Made by a program: the position numbers and the translations under genes. DNA of 6,656 nt, from contig JAFUXY010000274.1 in the NCBI GenBank assembly GCA_017477005.1, forward strand, positions 1-6,656. The letters are read 5' to 3'. The notes beneath the pieces were generated by a model. That model was not told the origin of the DNA. It saw only the letters and a list, made by a program, of their open reading frames with translations, and did not search any database. This document shows positions 5,848 to 6,656 of this stretch, one piece after another. The stretch comes from Lachnospiraceae bacterium. Lineage in GTDB: Bacteria; Bacillota; Clostridia; Lachnospirales; Lachnospiraceae. Numbering within the stretch: position 1 is the first letter of the stretch; the number at the start of each line of letters is the position of its first letter.

Positions 5848-6656
5848 ATGACGATAGAGCAGATTATATTACAATATTTCCCCGATCTGTCAGACTATCC
5901 CTTCGAGTCGGTGGGGGAGCAGCAGGGGAGCTGGCTTTTGTTTCTGGATTTGTGTTCGGGTCTCCTGATCGAGCAGGTTGAAGAGGGAGCAGGCGAAGCA
6001 ATAGGAAGAAGCGCATCTCTTTTGTCCCATATGGATCTAGGAAGAGTGCTCTCGCCTGACCGGGGAAGGACAGTGGAGGAAGCCGCGAAAGAACCGCTGC
6101 TTGGGCTATTCGACACCCTGTTTATAAAGGGGCTTTCCGCCCACGGCGAGCCGCTGTTTCCGCTCAGTCAGCTGCTTGGCTGCGGGCTGGCGCGAATCGA
6201 GCAGTTGGCGGTTTTGATGGCGCTTTCAACGTCGCTGTATCGTCGCTATGAGCGCATCTACGGGCTTTTGCAGGAGGAGAAAGAAGATGTGGTGCGTCCT
6301 ACCGTGGGACTCTGCCTCGACTACGGCCGCCTGTTTTTGCCCGAGGAAGAAGCGCTAGAGTCCAGCCTGTTTTCTAAGGGGTCGTTTCTCAACCGCTTTT
6401 TGCTCAAAGAAGGTTTTGATCGGATGGATTCGGAGCTTTCAAAGCCCCTGGCTTTGAGGCCGATCGTGCTGTCGTTTGCACTCGGAGAAAGGGAGGCGCT
6501 TGGAAGCCTCGATGAGTTGGCGCAGATTCTACGGGCGCCGGCAGAGGAGAGCGTTTTTCACAAGGCGCAGGAGGATGAGCTTTCAAGGGTGTTTCTCTGC
6601 GCCTTTGAAGGGGAAAATGAGCCGCAGGAGGGCTTGGCCTATCGTCCCAAAAGGAG
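5848..6656 (+). CDS. N-terminal part of a probable second CIS ATPase (3' truncated)
   Basis: An uninterrupted frame runs from ATG 5848 to the window edge, giving 269 codons plus two bases. The start follows the previous stop as TGA-G-ATG, a 1-nt gap, with only a weak distant GAAGAG upstream, so translation probably depends on termination of the first ATPase gene. The segment at about 105-160 has L-x-x-L-x-x-G-x-G-L, then ALSTSLYRRYERIYGLLQ (125-142) and RPTVGLCLDYG (150-160). This is the pattern I associate with the N-terminal, winged-helix-like region of Afp15-type CIS ATPases (LA-x-x-L-x-x-x-YERLYGYLQ-D, then RPTV-x-LAL). It also matches in order the region of the first ATPase with YAGVFQIV and SPTIESAGKLYYG. 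A further match is VLSFALG (207-213) against IIDFLFG of the first ATPase. No Walker motif is reached before the edge, so ATPase identity is inferred. Residues 40-85 are helical and polar, with no signal peptide or membrane segment. Confidence 0.78.
   Translation, partial: MTIEQIILQYFPDLSDYPFESVGEQQGSWLLFLDLCSGLLIEQVEEGAGEAIGRSASLLSHMDLGRVLSPDRGRTVEEAAKEPLLGLFDTLFIKGLSAHGEPLFPLSQLLGCGLARIEQLAVLMALSTSLYRRYERIYGLLQEEKEDVVRPTVGLCLDYGRLFLPEEEALESSLFSKGSFLNRFLLKEGFDRMDSELSKPLALRPIVLSFALGEREALGSLDELAQILRAPAEESVFHKAQEDELSRVFLCAFEGENEPQEGLAYRPKR

Overview
The window is a compact one-strand gene block that looks like part of a contractile injection system (CIS, phage-tail-like particle) locus. All six genes read on the + strand with very short spacers (11, 51, 12, 10 and 1 nt). 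Starts are mostly preceded by purine-rich Shine-Dalgarno sequences of the AGGAAAGG/AGGAAG type, and the DNA has mid-range GC. Together these suggest a Gram-positive, Clostridia-like Bacillota host. That is an inference from style only: there is no rRNA or other marker gene in the window.

Region by region: 3-1709 is the 3' part of a baseplate J-family wedge protein that starts before the window. 1721-2821 is a second baseplate protein of the phage tail protein I / TIGR02242 type. 2821-2872 is the only real spacer and holds a small inverted repeat. 2873-3172 is a SpoIIAA-like STAS-domain protein with its phosphoacceptor serine kept. 3185-3424 is an unrecognised 79-residue protein. 3435-5846 is a large AAA+ ATPase with an acidic N-terminal linker, a degenerate first ATPase module and an intact second one. 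From 5848 to the window end an open frame encodes the N-terminal 269 residues of another protein. Its N-terminal module resembles, by eye, the pre-AAA region of the ATPase just before it, so it is probably a second CIS-type ATPase.

Working model: the first two genes build the baseplate. The ATPases correspond to the Afp15-type ATPase that CIS loci carry for particle assembly or sheath handling. The STAS protein and the small protein sit between structural and ATPase genes and are candidates for a regulatory or accessory module. The points of most interest are the apparent pair of adjacent, translationally coupled ATPases, the STAS protein inside the operon, and a duplicated acidic motif in the first ATPase. 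No tRNA, rRNA, CRISPR array, insertion sequence or clear terminator was seen, and no stretch over 300 bases lacks a gene.
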